Assembly (NCBI GenBank): GCA_023807065.1
Contig: JAJJLU010000031.1
Span: 1 to 34,764, forward strand
Origin: Isotricha intestinalis
Taxonomy: Eukaryota; Ciliophora; Litostomatea; Vestibuliferida; Isotrichidae
Length of the DNA: 34,764 nt
Direction of reading: 5' to 3'
Part shown: in pieces, positions 8,601-17,611 of the stretch
How positions within the stretch are numbered: position 1 is the stretch's first letter
Layout: each line of letters begins with the position of its first letter
Notes under the pieces: generated by a model
Seen by the model: only the letters and a program-made list of their open reading frames with translations
Told to the model about the DNA's origin: nothing
Databases searched by the model: none
Program-made: the position numbers and the translations under genes

Positions 8601-11045
8601 TTAATTATTATGATTATTTATTTTCACTTCATCAAAATTTATTTCTTTCATTTCAGTAATGTTTAGACTATCATCATTATGAGTAATAAAAAATGAATTA
8701 ATAATACCAATAAATCCAAAAAGAGATGCATATAAAAAATTTTTTTCTATATATTGATTTATTCCAAAAGAGATAATTAAAGTTATATCCATCAAAGTTT
8801 GGCATTTCCCATAAAATGAACATCTATAAATAGTTTTAGTTAATTTTGTTAAATAAAAAAATAAACAATACCTTAAACCAATAGCTCCTATTAAATTTAA
8901 AAAAATGCATACTACTAATCCCCTTCGATGATCTCTATAAGAAATATGAATAGAATCAAATTCATATATATTTAAATTTTTTTGTTCCCTTGAAAATGAA
9001 CATATTAATTCATATATACCTGAAAAAATTAATATAATAAATAAAGAAAAGAATAATATTCCTCTTATACCAAAATATTTAACTAAATAATGAATAACAG
9101 GATAAAGACTTATAAAGGATGTTAAAAGTAAATTAAAAATATTTGAGAAAATTAAATTAAATTTATTTTTAACTAATCGTTCTCTAGAAATAAAAATCAC
9201 TGAAGTAATTTTTCCAAAAATTAATTCACATATTATTGAAGTTGATATTATAAAAGAATAAATTATTAAATAATGATTTCTTATTTGTTTTTCTTTGTTC
9301 ATTAATTTATTTATCGTTGTAATTGGTTTATATAAGATTTCTTGTCTTCTTATTATATTTTCTTTTTCTAATGAAAATTGAAATTGATTGATTTTTCTTT
9401 TTTTTTCTGCTTTAAGATTAGTATTCCATATATTTGCATTTAAATTTTGTCTTTCAAATTCCAATTCACTTTGAATTTTTGATGAAGTTAATGAATAATA
9501 TATTGTAAAATTATTGGTATTTTCATTTTCTTTGAATGAATTCTTTTCATGAGAATTTATATTCTTATTATTATGTTCGTTTATTTTTTCACTATAAAAA
9601 TTTCTCAAATTTTCTTTTCCTATATAATTTTCTGTAAATTCAGTAATTTTTCCAAAATATGAATACTCAAAATTAAATCTTTGACTTTCATAAAATCTAA
9701 ATATAACAATGAAAAATAAAATAAATTGTAATATACTAATTATTAAAACTGGAATATGAAAGCAATTAAGAATAATAATTAATGAATATGTAATTACCAA
9801 TCCAATTGTAAATGTAAAATTAATATATAAAAAATAATTACTCATTGAATCTTTGGTTAAAGCATTTTCCATTATATAAGCAATTGAAATTGTTTTAATC
9901 GGAGATTGAGAAGAAAAAATAAGAAAAAGACAGAAAAAAATAAAAATTTTATTTTTTTTATACGACTCTCTTATAAATGTACTTGAAAGAACTTCAAATT
10001 TAATAGAATTAAATTGGTTTTGATAAATAGTATTTAAATTTGTTAAATCATATTTATTACTAATCTCCTCCATATAAGTAACTATTTCACTCATATAATT
10101 ATATTCAAAATTGAACATTTGATAATCATTATTATAAAAGAAATCAGAACTTTTCTCACCTTTTTGTAAAATAAGATGAGTAAAAATAAATAAAAAAAAA
10201 CCACCTAAAATTTGAAGAAATAATATAATAAGTAAAATTGTTTTTCTACCATAAATATCAGCAAGATAACCAAATAATAAATTTCCAACAATCATACTTA
10301 ATGATAAAACAAGAATAAAGTCTTGTGTGTTAGATTCACAAGTAGTTCTAAAAGTATTAGAATAAAGATATTTTTCATTTTTAGTAATAATAATAATTAC
10401 TTTGAAAAAATTTAAAGTTCGTTTAGTTCTTGAAAATTTTTTATTTAAAAATGTAAAAATTTCACTTTCTCTTGTAAAAAAATCTGTATACTTTTGATTA
10501 ACATTTTTTAATTCTTCAGAAAGTGAATAATTAGAAGGAGAATCAGTGAAAATATAATTTGTTATTCCTTGATGATCACAAAAATCAATTTTTGAACAAA
10601 TTCTAAATTCTTTTCCTAAAGGATCAAAACAATAAAATTTATTTTTTTGTTCTGATAAAATAAAATATAAAATCCATAAAAATGACCAATTTAAAACTAA
10701 AATAAAAAATAAAACAATAACTAAATTTGTAAAATAATCAAATATTTTTTTATTATTTTCTTTTTTATTTTTATTATCTAAGGAATTTTTATCATTTGGA
10801 TTTGAAGAATTTTTTAGACTTTGTTCAGTATTTACTTGTTTTACTTCATTAAATCCTTTTAAAGGTTCTTCAGAACTGTTAAATTTTGGAATTGCTTTTT
10901 TTTTTGATTCTTGATTTTTTAATGCTGGAACAGATTTTTGTTTTTTTTTTTGTTCAGGATTTCTAATTTTATCAAAAATATGAAATAAATTACTCATTGA
11001 TACTATTACAACTCCTTCTCTTTTTTCATTATTATTATTTTCCAT
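8601..11045 (-). CDS. Major facilitator superfamily transporter, SLC22/sugar-porter-like
   Basis: 814 residues, larger than the usual 500-560. After a charged, disordered N-terminus of about 105 residues comes TM1 (LVIVLFFILVLNWSFLWILY), a large loop with four cysteines before TM2, and the diagnostic MFS signature GYLADIYGRKT after TM2. A second landmark, FYESQRF after TM6, corresponds to the PESPR motif of sugar and organic-ion porters. A long hydrophilic central loop then leads to the C-terminal six helices. This layout, with a large first outside loop and a long central inside loop, resembles SLC22 organic-ion transporters. Unusually, about 75 extra residues sit between TM3 and TM4. The substrate cannot be read from sequence. 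It is divergent from the B-box gene with only 93 bp between starts. Confidence 0.85.
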   Translation of the reverse strand: MENNNNEKREGVVIVSMSNLFHIFDKIRNPEQKKKQKSVPALKNQESKKKAIPKFNSSEEPLKGFNEVKQVNTEQSLKNSSNPNDKNSLDNKNKKENNKKIFDYFTNLVIVLFFILVLNWSFLWILYFILSEQKNKFYCFDPLGKEFRICSKIDFCDHQGITNYIFTDSPSNYSLSEELKNVNQKYTDFFTRESEIFTFLNKKFSRTKRTLNFFKVIIIITKNEKYLYSNTFRTTCESNTQDFILVLSLSMIVGNLLFGYLADIYGRKTILLIILFLQILGGFFLFIFTHLILQKGEKSSDFFYNNDYQMFNFEYNYMSEIVTYMEEISNKYDLTNLNTIYQNQFNSIKFEVLSSTFIRESYKKNKIFIFFCLFLIFSSQSPIKTISIAYIMENALTKDSMSNYFLYINFTFTIGLVITYSLIIILNCFHIPVLIISILQFILFFIVIFRFYESQRFNFEYSYFGKITEFTENYIGKENLRNFYSEKINEHNNKNINSHEKNSFKENENTNNFTIYYSLTSSKIQSELEFERQNLNANIWNTNLKAEKKRKINQFQFSLEKENIIRRQEILYKPITTINKLMNKEKQIRNHYLIIYSFIISTSIICELIFGKITSVIFISRERLVKNKFNLIFSNIFNLLLTSFISLYPVIHYLVKYFGIRGILFFSLFIILIFSGIYELICSFSREQKNLNIYEFDSIHISYRDHRRGLVVCIFLNLIGAIGLRYCLFFYLTKLTKTIYRCSFYGKCQTLMDITLIISFGINQYIEKNFLYASLFGFIGIINSFFITHNDDSLNITEMKEINFDEVKINNHNN

Positions 11046-11138
11046 TTTAATTCAAATTTAATTTTTTTAAAAAATTTAATTTTTTCTGATCTGTTTCAAT
11101 TTTATTGAAAAATATAATTAAAAAAACTATAAAAAAAT

Positions 11139-12371
11139 ATGAACTCCCAATTTAAGAAAAATATAAAAATAATATTAGAATATAATAATAGAACAGTAAC
11201 AACAGATATGAAACCATATCAAAAGATCTTAGAAATAAAAACTTTAGCAAAAAAAGTATTTTATCCATTAAAAGAAGAAGTAAGTTTGACATATCAAAAT
11301 CAAGATTTATCTCAATTTAATTCTTTTTTAATAGGAGATCATTTTAGTCAAAAGACTCTTGTAAGAATAAAATTAGTTCCAAAAATAATAAAAAGAGAAT
11401 TAAGGATAAATGATAAAATGATTGAAGAAAATGACCCTAAAAAAAAGTTATTTTCATGTTTTTGTGGTAAATATTATATTGCAAATTATTGTAGAAATTG
11501 TAAAAAATTTATTTGCAATCATTGTAAAAATTCAACAGAACATGAATTACATAAAAATGTATCTGTGAATATAAATAATTTTATTGAATCACTTAAAAAT
11601 TATGCTAATAGTTTAAAAAATGATATTTCTTCCAATATTGAAATATCAAAAAGATATTTTGAAAAATTCCAAAATTCTAAATTCATAGAAACTTCTTCTT
11701 GGAAAGAAATTATTCAAAGAAAATACGATCTATTTTATGAAAGGTATGAAAATTTGTTAAATAAATATAAAATTGGTGATATTAATGAAGAAAAAATTAA
11801 AGAATTTATTAATGAAAGTCAAAATGATAAAGAAGAAATTAATAATGTATTAAATTTAATCAGTGAAAATTCAAAAAAATTAGGTTATAAAATGAGTATA
11901 GATGAATTTCATGAATTTTATGATAATTTAAGTAATATAGAAGATAAAATTTCTCACTCCACAGAAATTTCAGATACTTTTGTGAAAAATTATGAAATAA
12001 CTGAAAAATTTAATGCTATAAATAAAGAAATTGAAAAGATATTAGATTTTGCATTAAAAGATAAAAGTTTTTTAAAAGATGAAGATGAATTTGATGAAGA
12101 AAATGACATAAAAGATAATAATAGTAAAAGAAATGATAATGAAGAAGAATATGAAAATGGAGGAGAAGAAGAACAGAATAATGAAAATGAATATGAAGAT
12201 AATAATCAAAATAATAGTCAAAACGAAACAGATAATGATAATAAAAATGAGTTTAACTATCATGAAGAAACTGAAAATGATGGGAATTTGATTAAAAATA
12301 ATGATAATTATGATAATAATAATGATAGTATGGATAAAGTTGATCTTGAAGAAAATGAAGATGACTCTTAA
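11139..12371 (+). CDS. Ubiquitin-like plus B-box-type zinc protein (TRIM-like)
   Basis: 410 residues. Residues 8-80 look like a ubiquitin-like fold (KIILEYNNRTVTTDMKPYQKI ... VSLTYQNQDL ... LVRIKLV). Next comes a zinc-binding cluster with C107, C109, C118, C121, C126, C129, H135 and H138; the spacing C-x2-C-x4-C-x2-C-x5-H-x2-H at its end is that of a B-box. Residues 145-315 are helical and coiled-coil-like, and the last 95 are an acidic Asp/Glu/Asn tail. B-box followed by coiled coil is the core of TRIM proteins, but there is no RING here and the first zinc pair is C-x-C rather than C-x2-C. It may act in ubiquitin-related or scaffolding processes (inference). Confidence 0.75.
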   Translation: MNSQFKKNIKIILEYNNRTVTTDMKPYQKILEIKTLAKKVFYPLKEEVSLTYQNQDLSQFNSFLIGDHFSQKTLVRIKLVPKIIKRELRINDKMIEENDPKKKLFSCFCGKYYIANYCRNCKKFICNHCKNSTEHELHKNVSVNINNFIESLKNYANSLKNDISSNIEISKRYFEKFQNSKFIETSSWKEIIQRKYDLFYERYENLLNKYKIGDINEEKIKEFINESQNDKEEINNVLNLISENSKKLGYKMSIDEFHEFYDNLSNIEDKISHSTEISDTFVKNYEITEKFNAINKEIEKILDFALKDKSFLKDEDEFDEENDIKDNNSKRNDNEEEYENGGEEEQNNENEYEDNNQNNSQNETDNDNKNEFNYHEETENDGNLIKNNDNYDNNNDSMDKVDLEENEDDS

Positions 12372-13267
12372 AAATAATATATGAATTATAATTAAATTAT
12401 TTTTAAAAAATATTTTATATTATGAAAAAGAATGGTTCAATAATAGAATTATATTGTTTTTTTCATAGTAAAGACAATTATTTGTCATTTAATTTTTATT
12501 TTTATGTCATATTTTTTTCCTTTAATTTCTTTTCAATTAAAATCATTTTTTTACTTTCATATTCCAAAAGAATTTATTTTTTACAATTATTTCATTTTTA
12601 TTATATTTTTCCTTTATCATAACGGTAAAAATGTTGAAAGATAAAATTGAAAAATTGGAAAAAAAATTTTTTTTTTCAAAGAATGATTTAATTCAAAATT
12701 ATCTAAAAACAATATACAACGAAACAAATAAATATATTCTTAAAATTAAAAAAATTATATTTAAATAATTAAAAATTTATAAGAGAAAAAATGAAACCAC
12801 ATTCAAATAAAATTTATTATATTTAGATTTTTTAAAAAAAGAAGATTTCTTCTTCATTGGAAAGATTTTCAAAAATAAAGGAATTATTTTTTAATTTAAT
12901 CCAATAAAAATATGGAAAATTACTTGAAGTATTTTATCTGATTTGTTTTTAATCATCTCTTATTATTTCATAATAATAAAAATACCAATATAATGCTTTT
13001 TGATAGATGATTTAAAAAAGAGTGTTATTAATTATGGAAATAAAAATTGATAAATTAATATTTGAAAAAAGTTATTGATTCAACAATTCCTTATAAATTT
13101 AAAGTGTTGAATAAAAATAAAAAAATATTAAATTTGCAATTGTTAATGGAAAAAAAATTTACATTTTGATAAAATAAAAATAATTAAAAGATACACAAAT
13201 ACAATAAAAATTGAATAATTGTAGAATTATATATTTTTATAATTTTAAATAAAAAAATTAAATCTTT
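12372..13267. other. Noncoding gap with weak coding-like fragments
   Basis: About 0.9 kb between convergent genes. It holds two short open frames: 12422-12622 (66 codons, almost all Phe, Ile, Ser and Tyr, looks like chance) and 12631-12768 (45 codons, Lys-rich and helical with KDKIEKLEKK). Further on, 12850-12960 and 13130-13230 give coding-like words but are broken by many stops. It could be a decayed gene or plain AT-rich DNA; I see no proof of either. Confidence 0.5.
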
Positions 13268-14809
13268 TTATTCTATTCTTATATGAGAAGATAAATGGGA
13301 ATAAATATCAAAACTATCAGATAAAGTAGGATGAAACTTTTCTATAAATTCCTCTAAATTTGAAAAAAACAGATTTTCAATTTTGTTTAAAAAGTCTTTA
13401 AAAGTATCTTGATTATTATAATAATAATAAGACATAAAACTTTTTAATTTATTAATTTCTTCTGTCTCTTTATAACACATTTTTTGATAAGCATAATTTT
13501 TATTATTATATATATCAATCATATCAATGTTTTCCATTTGATTAGTTTCCCATTTTGTTATATCTTTTTGAAGCCAAAGTGTATCTTTTTTAATCAAAAG
13601 TTTATTTTTTTTTATAAAATATTCATCTCTTATTCCTTCTTCTTTTGAGAAAATTTCTGATAAAGTTTCTCCCAATCCAATCACATTTTTTATATTTTTA
13701 TGTATAATATCTTTAATTAAGCAAGTTTGGTTAATTAAAACTCTTTTCCAATTTTTAAAAAAAATATGATATTGTTGATATATATTTTCTAGGTTATGTG
13801 ATATATTAACTTTTTTTGTGAAATTTTTTAAACTTAAAAAGCTTTTTTCAACTTCACCTAAATTATTACATGCTAAAGCCATATTTTTTTGAAAATAGTG
13901 TAAATTATCATGAATTTTATTTAAATAATGATTAACACTTTTGATATAATCACTTATATTAGAATAATAACTTTGGACACTTATTGAATTTTTATTTTCA
14001 AAATCCATTAAATTAACTTTACCTTCTAATGTATTTAACAACGATATTTTAGAAGGAGTTAAACTTTTATTATTTACAACATTCATTTTTTGTTCAAATA
14101 ATTGCCTTTCTTGAATAGATAAAAAATCCATTAAAGGTTCACTAGCTTTATACTTTTCATTTGCTAATATTTCATTTATAAATCTTTGTAATCCTTTGAT
14201 TCTTTTATGAATAAAATCTAATTCAAATCTTCTATTTCCGATTTTTTTCTTTGGTAAAACTGGTATAATTTCTGTTGGAAAAAGTGCCTTTAAACATTCT
14301 CTTAACCAAAGAAAATCTGAATATCTTCTATAAACAATAAAATTAAATTCTTCTGTGATGATTTCATATATAACATAACTTATTCTAAAATAAGAATCAT
14401 TAATTTGTTGAGGATTCCTAATAACAACAGTTAATTTTTTATCATTAAAATTTCCTTTTTCTAAAGTATTAGTTTTTACTTCATAACAATTTCCATTTCT
14501 TTCTTTTTCAAAATCATTCATATTAATTTCATATAAATTATTTATATCTATCTCATTTTTAATTAATGGATTCATACTTTGAATAGAAGAAGTTTTACTT
14601 TTTATAAAATCAAATACCTCATTTGCAGTTGAACTTATTTTTTGCAATAAAGATTCATTATTTTGTGGATAATTTTGTTGAGACTCTTCTTGTTGATTCA
14701 GACTTAAATTAAAATTTGAGGGAGGAATTACTTGAACATTACTTTTTACACTTATATTATCTGAATGATTTTCATTAAAAGATGTTTCTGAATCTTGCTT
14801 TTTGGACAT
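13268..14809 (-). CDS. PX-BAR sorting nexin (SNX1/2/5-like, retromer-associated)
   Basis: 513 residues. The N-terminal 105 are disordered. Residues about 122-235 form a PX domain with the expected landmarks: RRYSDF at 161-166, the Pro-rich loop IIPVLPKKK at 182-189, and the LQRFINEIL helix at 207-215. The Arg in RRYSDF, the Lys after the Pro loop and R209 match the residues that bind phosphatidylinositol 3-phosphate. The C-terminal part (about 240-505) is a long helical region as in BAR domains. Proteins of this plan coat tubules on early endosomes and recycle cargo with retromer. The length is typical of SNX1/SNX2 and Vps5 proteins. The stop is TAA. Confidence 0.88.
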   Translation of the reverse strand: MSKKQDSETSFNENHSDNISVKSNVQVIPPSNFNLSLNQQEESQQNYPQNNESLLQKISSTANEVFDFIKSKTSSIQSMNPLIKNEIDINNLYEINMNDFEKERNGNCYEVKTNTLEKGNFNDKKLTVVIRNPQQINDSYFRISYVIYEIITEEFNFIVYRRYSDFLWLRECLKALFPTEIIPVLPKKKIGNRRFELDFIHKRIKGLQRFINEILANEKYKASEPLMDFLSIQERQLFEQKMNVVNNKSLTPSKISLLNTLEGKVNLMDFENKNSISVQSYYSNISDYIKSVNHYLNKIHDNLHYFQKNMALACNNLGEVEKSFLSLKNFTKKVNISHNLENIYQQYHIFFKNWKRVLINQTCLIKDIIHKNIKNVIGLGETLSEIFSKEEGIRDEYFIKKNKLLIKKDTLWLQKDITKWETNQMENIDMIDIYNNKNYAYQKMCYKETEEINKLKSFMSYYYYNNQDTFKDFLNKIENLFFSNLEEFIEKFHPTLSDSFDIYSHLSSHIRIE

Positions 14810-15516
14810 TAATTATATATTTTATTTATATTATGAAATAATAGCTTTTTATAAAGATTTTATTGTTTTTTAAATTAAATTATTTTTAAATAAAGAAATG
14901 AAAGTTGAAAACTAAAATTTAGTTAATGAATTATGTATGAAATAAAGAGATTTTATCAAAAAAGAAATTAAATATTAAAAACAATACTTTGAATTAAAAA
15001 AAAATATATCTGAAATTATAAATGTTTTATATTATAACACTGATCAACATCTTCTAATCAAATCTGGACTCTCATAATTCAAAAATTTTTAATAAAAATA
15101 AATAAATTTCTAGAAAAGAAATTCATTAAAAATAATAAAAAGGAGAGTTTTTTTTCAAGAAATATGATAATTCTCCTAAAAAATAAAATATTATTGAGAA
15201 TAATATCAAAGATAATAATGGTAAAATACACATTAATTCCTATAAATTTAAAAAACATAATCAAATAAAAGAAGAAGATTTTCCAGCTTCTCAAATTTAA
15301 ACTAAAAATAATATTTTTGTTCCAGGTCAATGCTTTCTTCAAATAACTTTATTATATTGTAAAAAATAAGCATCATTCCTAAAATAAAAGATGAATCAAA
15401 TTACTTATAATTCAATAATTATGGATTAAAAGACCTCCAATCAATGTTTAATTATTTATTAATTTAAATTCAAACTTTGAATAATTTAAATATAATTTTT
15501 ATAATATAACGATACT
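14810..15516. other. Noncoding gap with a possible coding relic
   Basis: 0.7 kb between the sorting nexin start and the SNARE stop. On the plus strand 15187-15480 gives coding-like text (for example IKEEDFPASQ and VPGQCFLQITLLYC) broken by five in-frame TAA codons and closed by TGA. It may be a decayed gene or chance. An 87-codon minus-strand frame at 15079-15342 is mostly Phe, Ile and Leu and is not convincing. Confidence 0.5.
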
Positions 15517-16212
15517 TTAAATATTAATACATTTTGGTAATTTAAATCCTCCACATACATAAAAAGCAATTCCATAACATATGATTAATATTATAATAAT
15601 AGCAGTTATTGTAGTACAACACTTATTTAATTTTTGTTTATTTTTTACTTTTCTTGCTTTTTTTCTATAATTTATTGAAGTATTCATTAAATTTTCAGAT
15701 TTTTCTTTAATATTACTTATAGCTTCATTTCTTTCATTCAGAGTCTTTTCTGTCTCAATTAGAATATCTCTTTCTCTGAAAACTGCATCTCTTAACCCGT
15801 CTAAAATACTATCTGAACTTATTTTATTTTCATTATATGAATTTAATTGTGTTGCTAAAACTTTATTAAAATGTTTATCTTGATTTAACGCATCAAATTC
15901 ATCAATATTTCTAAATTCTTCAAAAAATTTGTTTTTTATTGAATCTAAAAAATTAATTGCTTTTTCATCTGGAAATGATGAATGACTTAATGTTAAAAAT
16001 GTTAATTCATTTGAATTTATATAATGGATTTTATATCTAAAAAAATAATTAAAATATTTAATTTACTCATCTTTATAAATAAAAGAAGCACTTGTTTCAG
16101 GTTGGACTTTTGAAAGAAATGAATTACAAATTTGAAGGAAACTTCCTTTATATTCACTATAATCACATAATATTTCTTTTCCATGTGCTACGAGAACATA
16201 TATTAAAGACAT
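15517..16212 (-). CDS. Longin-type R-SNARE (VAMP7-like), two exons
   Basis: The gene is split: exon 1 is 16212-16067 and exon 2 is 16036-15517, around a 30-nt intron; the joined protein has 221 residues. Residues 1-115 are a longin domain (start MSLIYVLVAHGKEIL; end of core FEEFRNIDEFDALNQDK). Residues about 122-182 are the SNARE motif, with the central zero-layer arginine at R151 in NERNEAI and the downstream KSENLMNTSINY matching VAMP7's KTENLVDSSVTF. A membrane anchor follows at about 190-210, preceded by a Cys pair (188-189) that could be palmitoylated, and the end CGGFKLPKC resembles VAMP7's lumenal tail CGGFTWPSC. Such SNAREs drive fusion at late endosomes, lysosomes and phagosomes. The stop is TAA. 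Confidence 0.93.
16037..16066 (-). other. 30-nt spliceosomal intron in the VAMP7-like gene
   Basis: On the minus strand it begins gtaaat and ends tttttttag. It interrupts a codon after its second base (GA|A, Glu49). Without removal the frame stops at TAA right at the donor. Removal gives an unbroken longin-SNARE protein, which makes this intron very secure. Confidence 0.93.
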
Positions 16213-17017
16213 TGTTTTAGAAATAATTTTTTTTATATTTTTAAATTAAAATTACTTTTTCTATTTATAAAATTTCATATTTTTAATGATATTTAATAAG
16301 ATAAAATTTGAATATAAAAACAACATAAAAATGAATAAAAGTATAATATCATACAAATAAAATGAATTAAAATAAACTGAAAAAATAAATTCAAAAAACA
16401 ATCCTTTTAATATTAATTCAAATATCAGATAAAATATTATTTAAATATTAATTCAAATATTAGATAAAATATTATTTAAATGAAAAATTAAAATATAGAA
16501 TCATTTTCTTATAAAAAAACAAAAAAATAATAAAATTTTAAACTTTAGAAAAACATCATAATATAAACACAAAGAAAAAAAGAAGAAAACAGTTTTTTCA
16601 AAATAAATTATGATACACAAATTATTTTTAATATTAAGTGATTATTCTATAATATTAATTAATTTCCGACAATATAATGAAAAATATTATAATATATTGA
16701 AAATTATAATATTCAAAAAATATTAATTTAACTTATAATAAGTAAAAAAGAAGAAAATAAACTTTAGATAATGATAAAATATTATATCAAATTTTTACAT
16801 TATTTAATTTTTATAAAAATTTGAATTTATAATTGTTAAAAAATTAAAAATATTAAAAAAAACACAAATCATGGAAATAAATACTAACAATTTTTTTTGA
16901 TTCAAAGAATCAATTAGATTAATTAATATAAATTCCATTAAAAAAAAAATTCCATTAAAAAATCTTTTATCTTTTTAAAAATATATCGAAAAAACAAATA
17001 GTATTTAAAATCCCTTT
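16213..17017. other. Noncoding gap
   Basis: 0.8 kb of extremely AT-rich DNA between two minus-strand genes (upstream of the SNARE and downstream of eL43). It contains one short tandem duplication (16409-16478) and many A and T runs, but no gene or RNA I can support. Confidence 0.6.
16409..16478. repeat. Two-copy tandem repeat, 35-bp unit
   Basis: 16409-16443 and 16444-16478 are identical except for C/T at the matching positions 16426 and 16461. The copies are directly adjacent, which points to a recent slippage or duplication event. Confidence 0.9.
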
Positions 17018-17434
17018 TTATTTCTTTTTACCTTTTTCTCTCTTTTCTCTTTTAGGATTTCCTTTCTTTTCAGCTGCTTTAGCTTTAGGTTTTTTTTCTT
17101 TTTTCTTTTCTTCTTTCACTTCTTCTTCTTCACTTTCATATTCTTCTTTCATTTTAGCCAACTCTAAATTCTTCTTTAATCTATTAATTGTAGTTTTTGC
17201 AGTAGTTGCAGCAGTAGTAGTGAATTCAAAGGCTCCTCCTGCAATGCTTCTTCTACATGCTCTACATTTCCATATTCCAACTGCTTCTCTTCTTATTGAT
17301 GTTTTTCCACAAAAAGGACATATTGATTTTGCTCTTTGAAGAATTTCTATTGCTTTAACTTGCTTTCTTAATTTTTGACCATAACGTGTTCCATATTTTC
17401 CTGTTATACCAACTTTTGCAGTTCTGTTCTCCAT
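17018..17434 (-). CDS. RPL37A: 60S ribosomal protein eL43 (L37a) with a C-terminal extension
   Basis: 138 residues. It is a component of the large ribosomal subunit. Residues 1-92 match the whole family: [13 protein letters not shown], then a zinc ribbon with C39-x2-C42 (SICPFCGK) and C57-x2-C60 (IWKCRACRR), and the typical [25 protein letters not shown]. The family normally ends near residue 92; here about 46 more residues follow, first acidic ([11 protein letters not shown]) then strongly basic ([10 protein letters not shown] ... REKGKKK). The first residues MENRTAKVG align with the usual MAKRTKKVG, so the start is secure and no 5' intron is needed. The stop is TAA. Codon use is clearly less AT-biased than in hypotheticals nearby, as expected for a highly expressed gene. 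Confidence 0.97.
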   Translation of the reverse strand: MENRTAKVGITGKYGTRYGQKLRKQVKAIEILQRAKSICPFCGKTSIRREAVGIWKCRACRRSIAGGAFEFTTTAATTAKTTINRLKKNLELAKMKEEYESEEEEVKEEKKKEKKPKAKAAEKKGNPKREKREKGKKK

Positions 17435-17611
17435 TTGGTTAAATAAATCTTTTTTGAAATTTACATTAATATTTAATTTTTTTTTAGTTTTTTATTAATT
17501 AAATTTTTTAGTTTTTTTAGATAATTATTTTTAAATGTTTTAATAATCATTTTTTTTAAATATTTTTAATTTGTAATGAATGAATTGTTTTAAAATATAT
17601 TTAAATAAAAA

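Noticed and set aside
12072..12263. 63-codon minus-strand frame rich in Ile and Phe
   Set aside because: It is the reverse of the acidic Asp/Glu/Asn tail of the B-box gene.
12422..12622. 66-codon plus-strand frame
   Set aside because: Almost entirely Phe, Ile, Ser, Tyr and Leu from T-rich DNA; no start context or similarity to support it.
15079..15342. 87-codon minus-strand frame
   Set aside because: Low-complexity Phe/Ile/Leu composition; lies opposite a more coding-like but broken plus-strand stretch; no domain.
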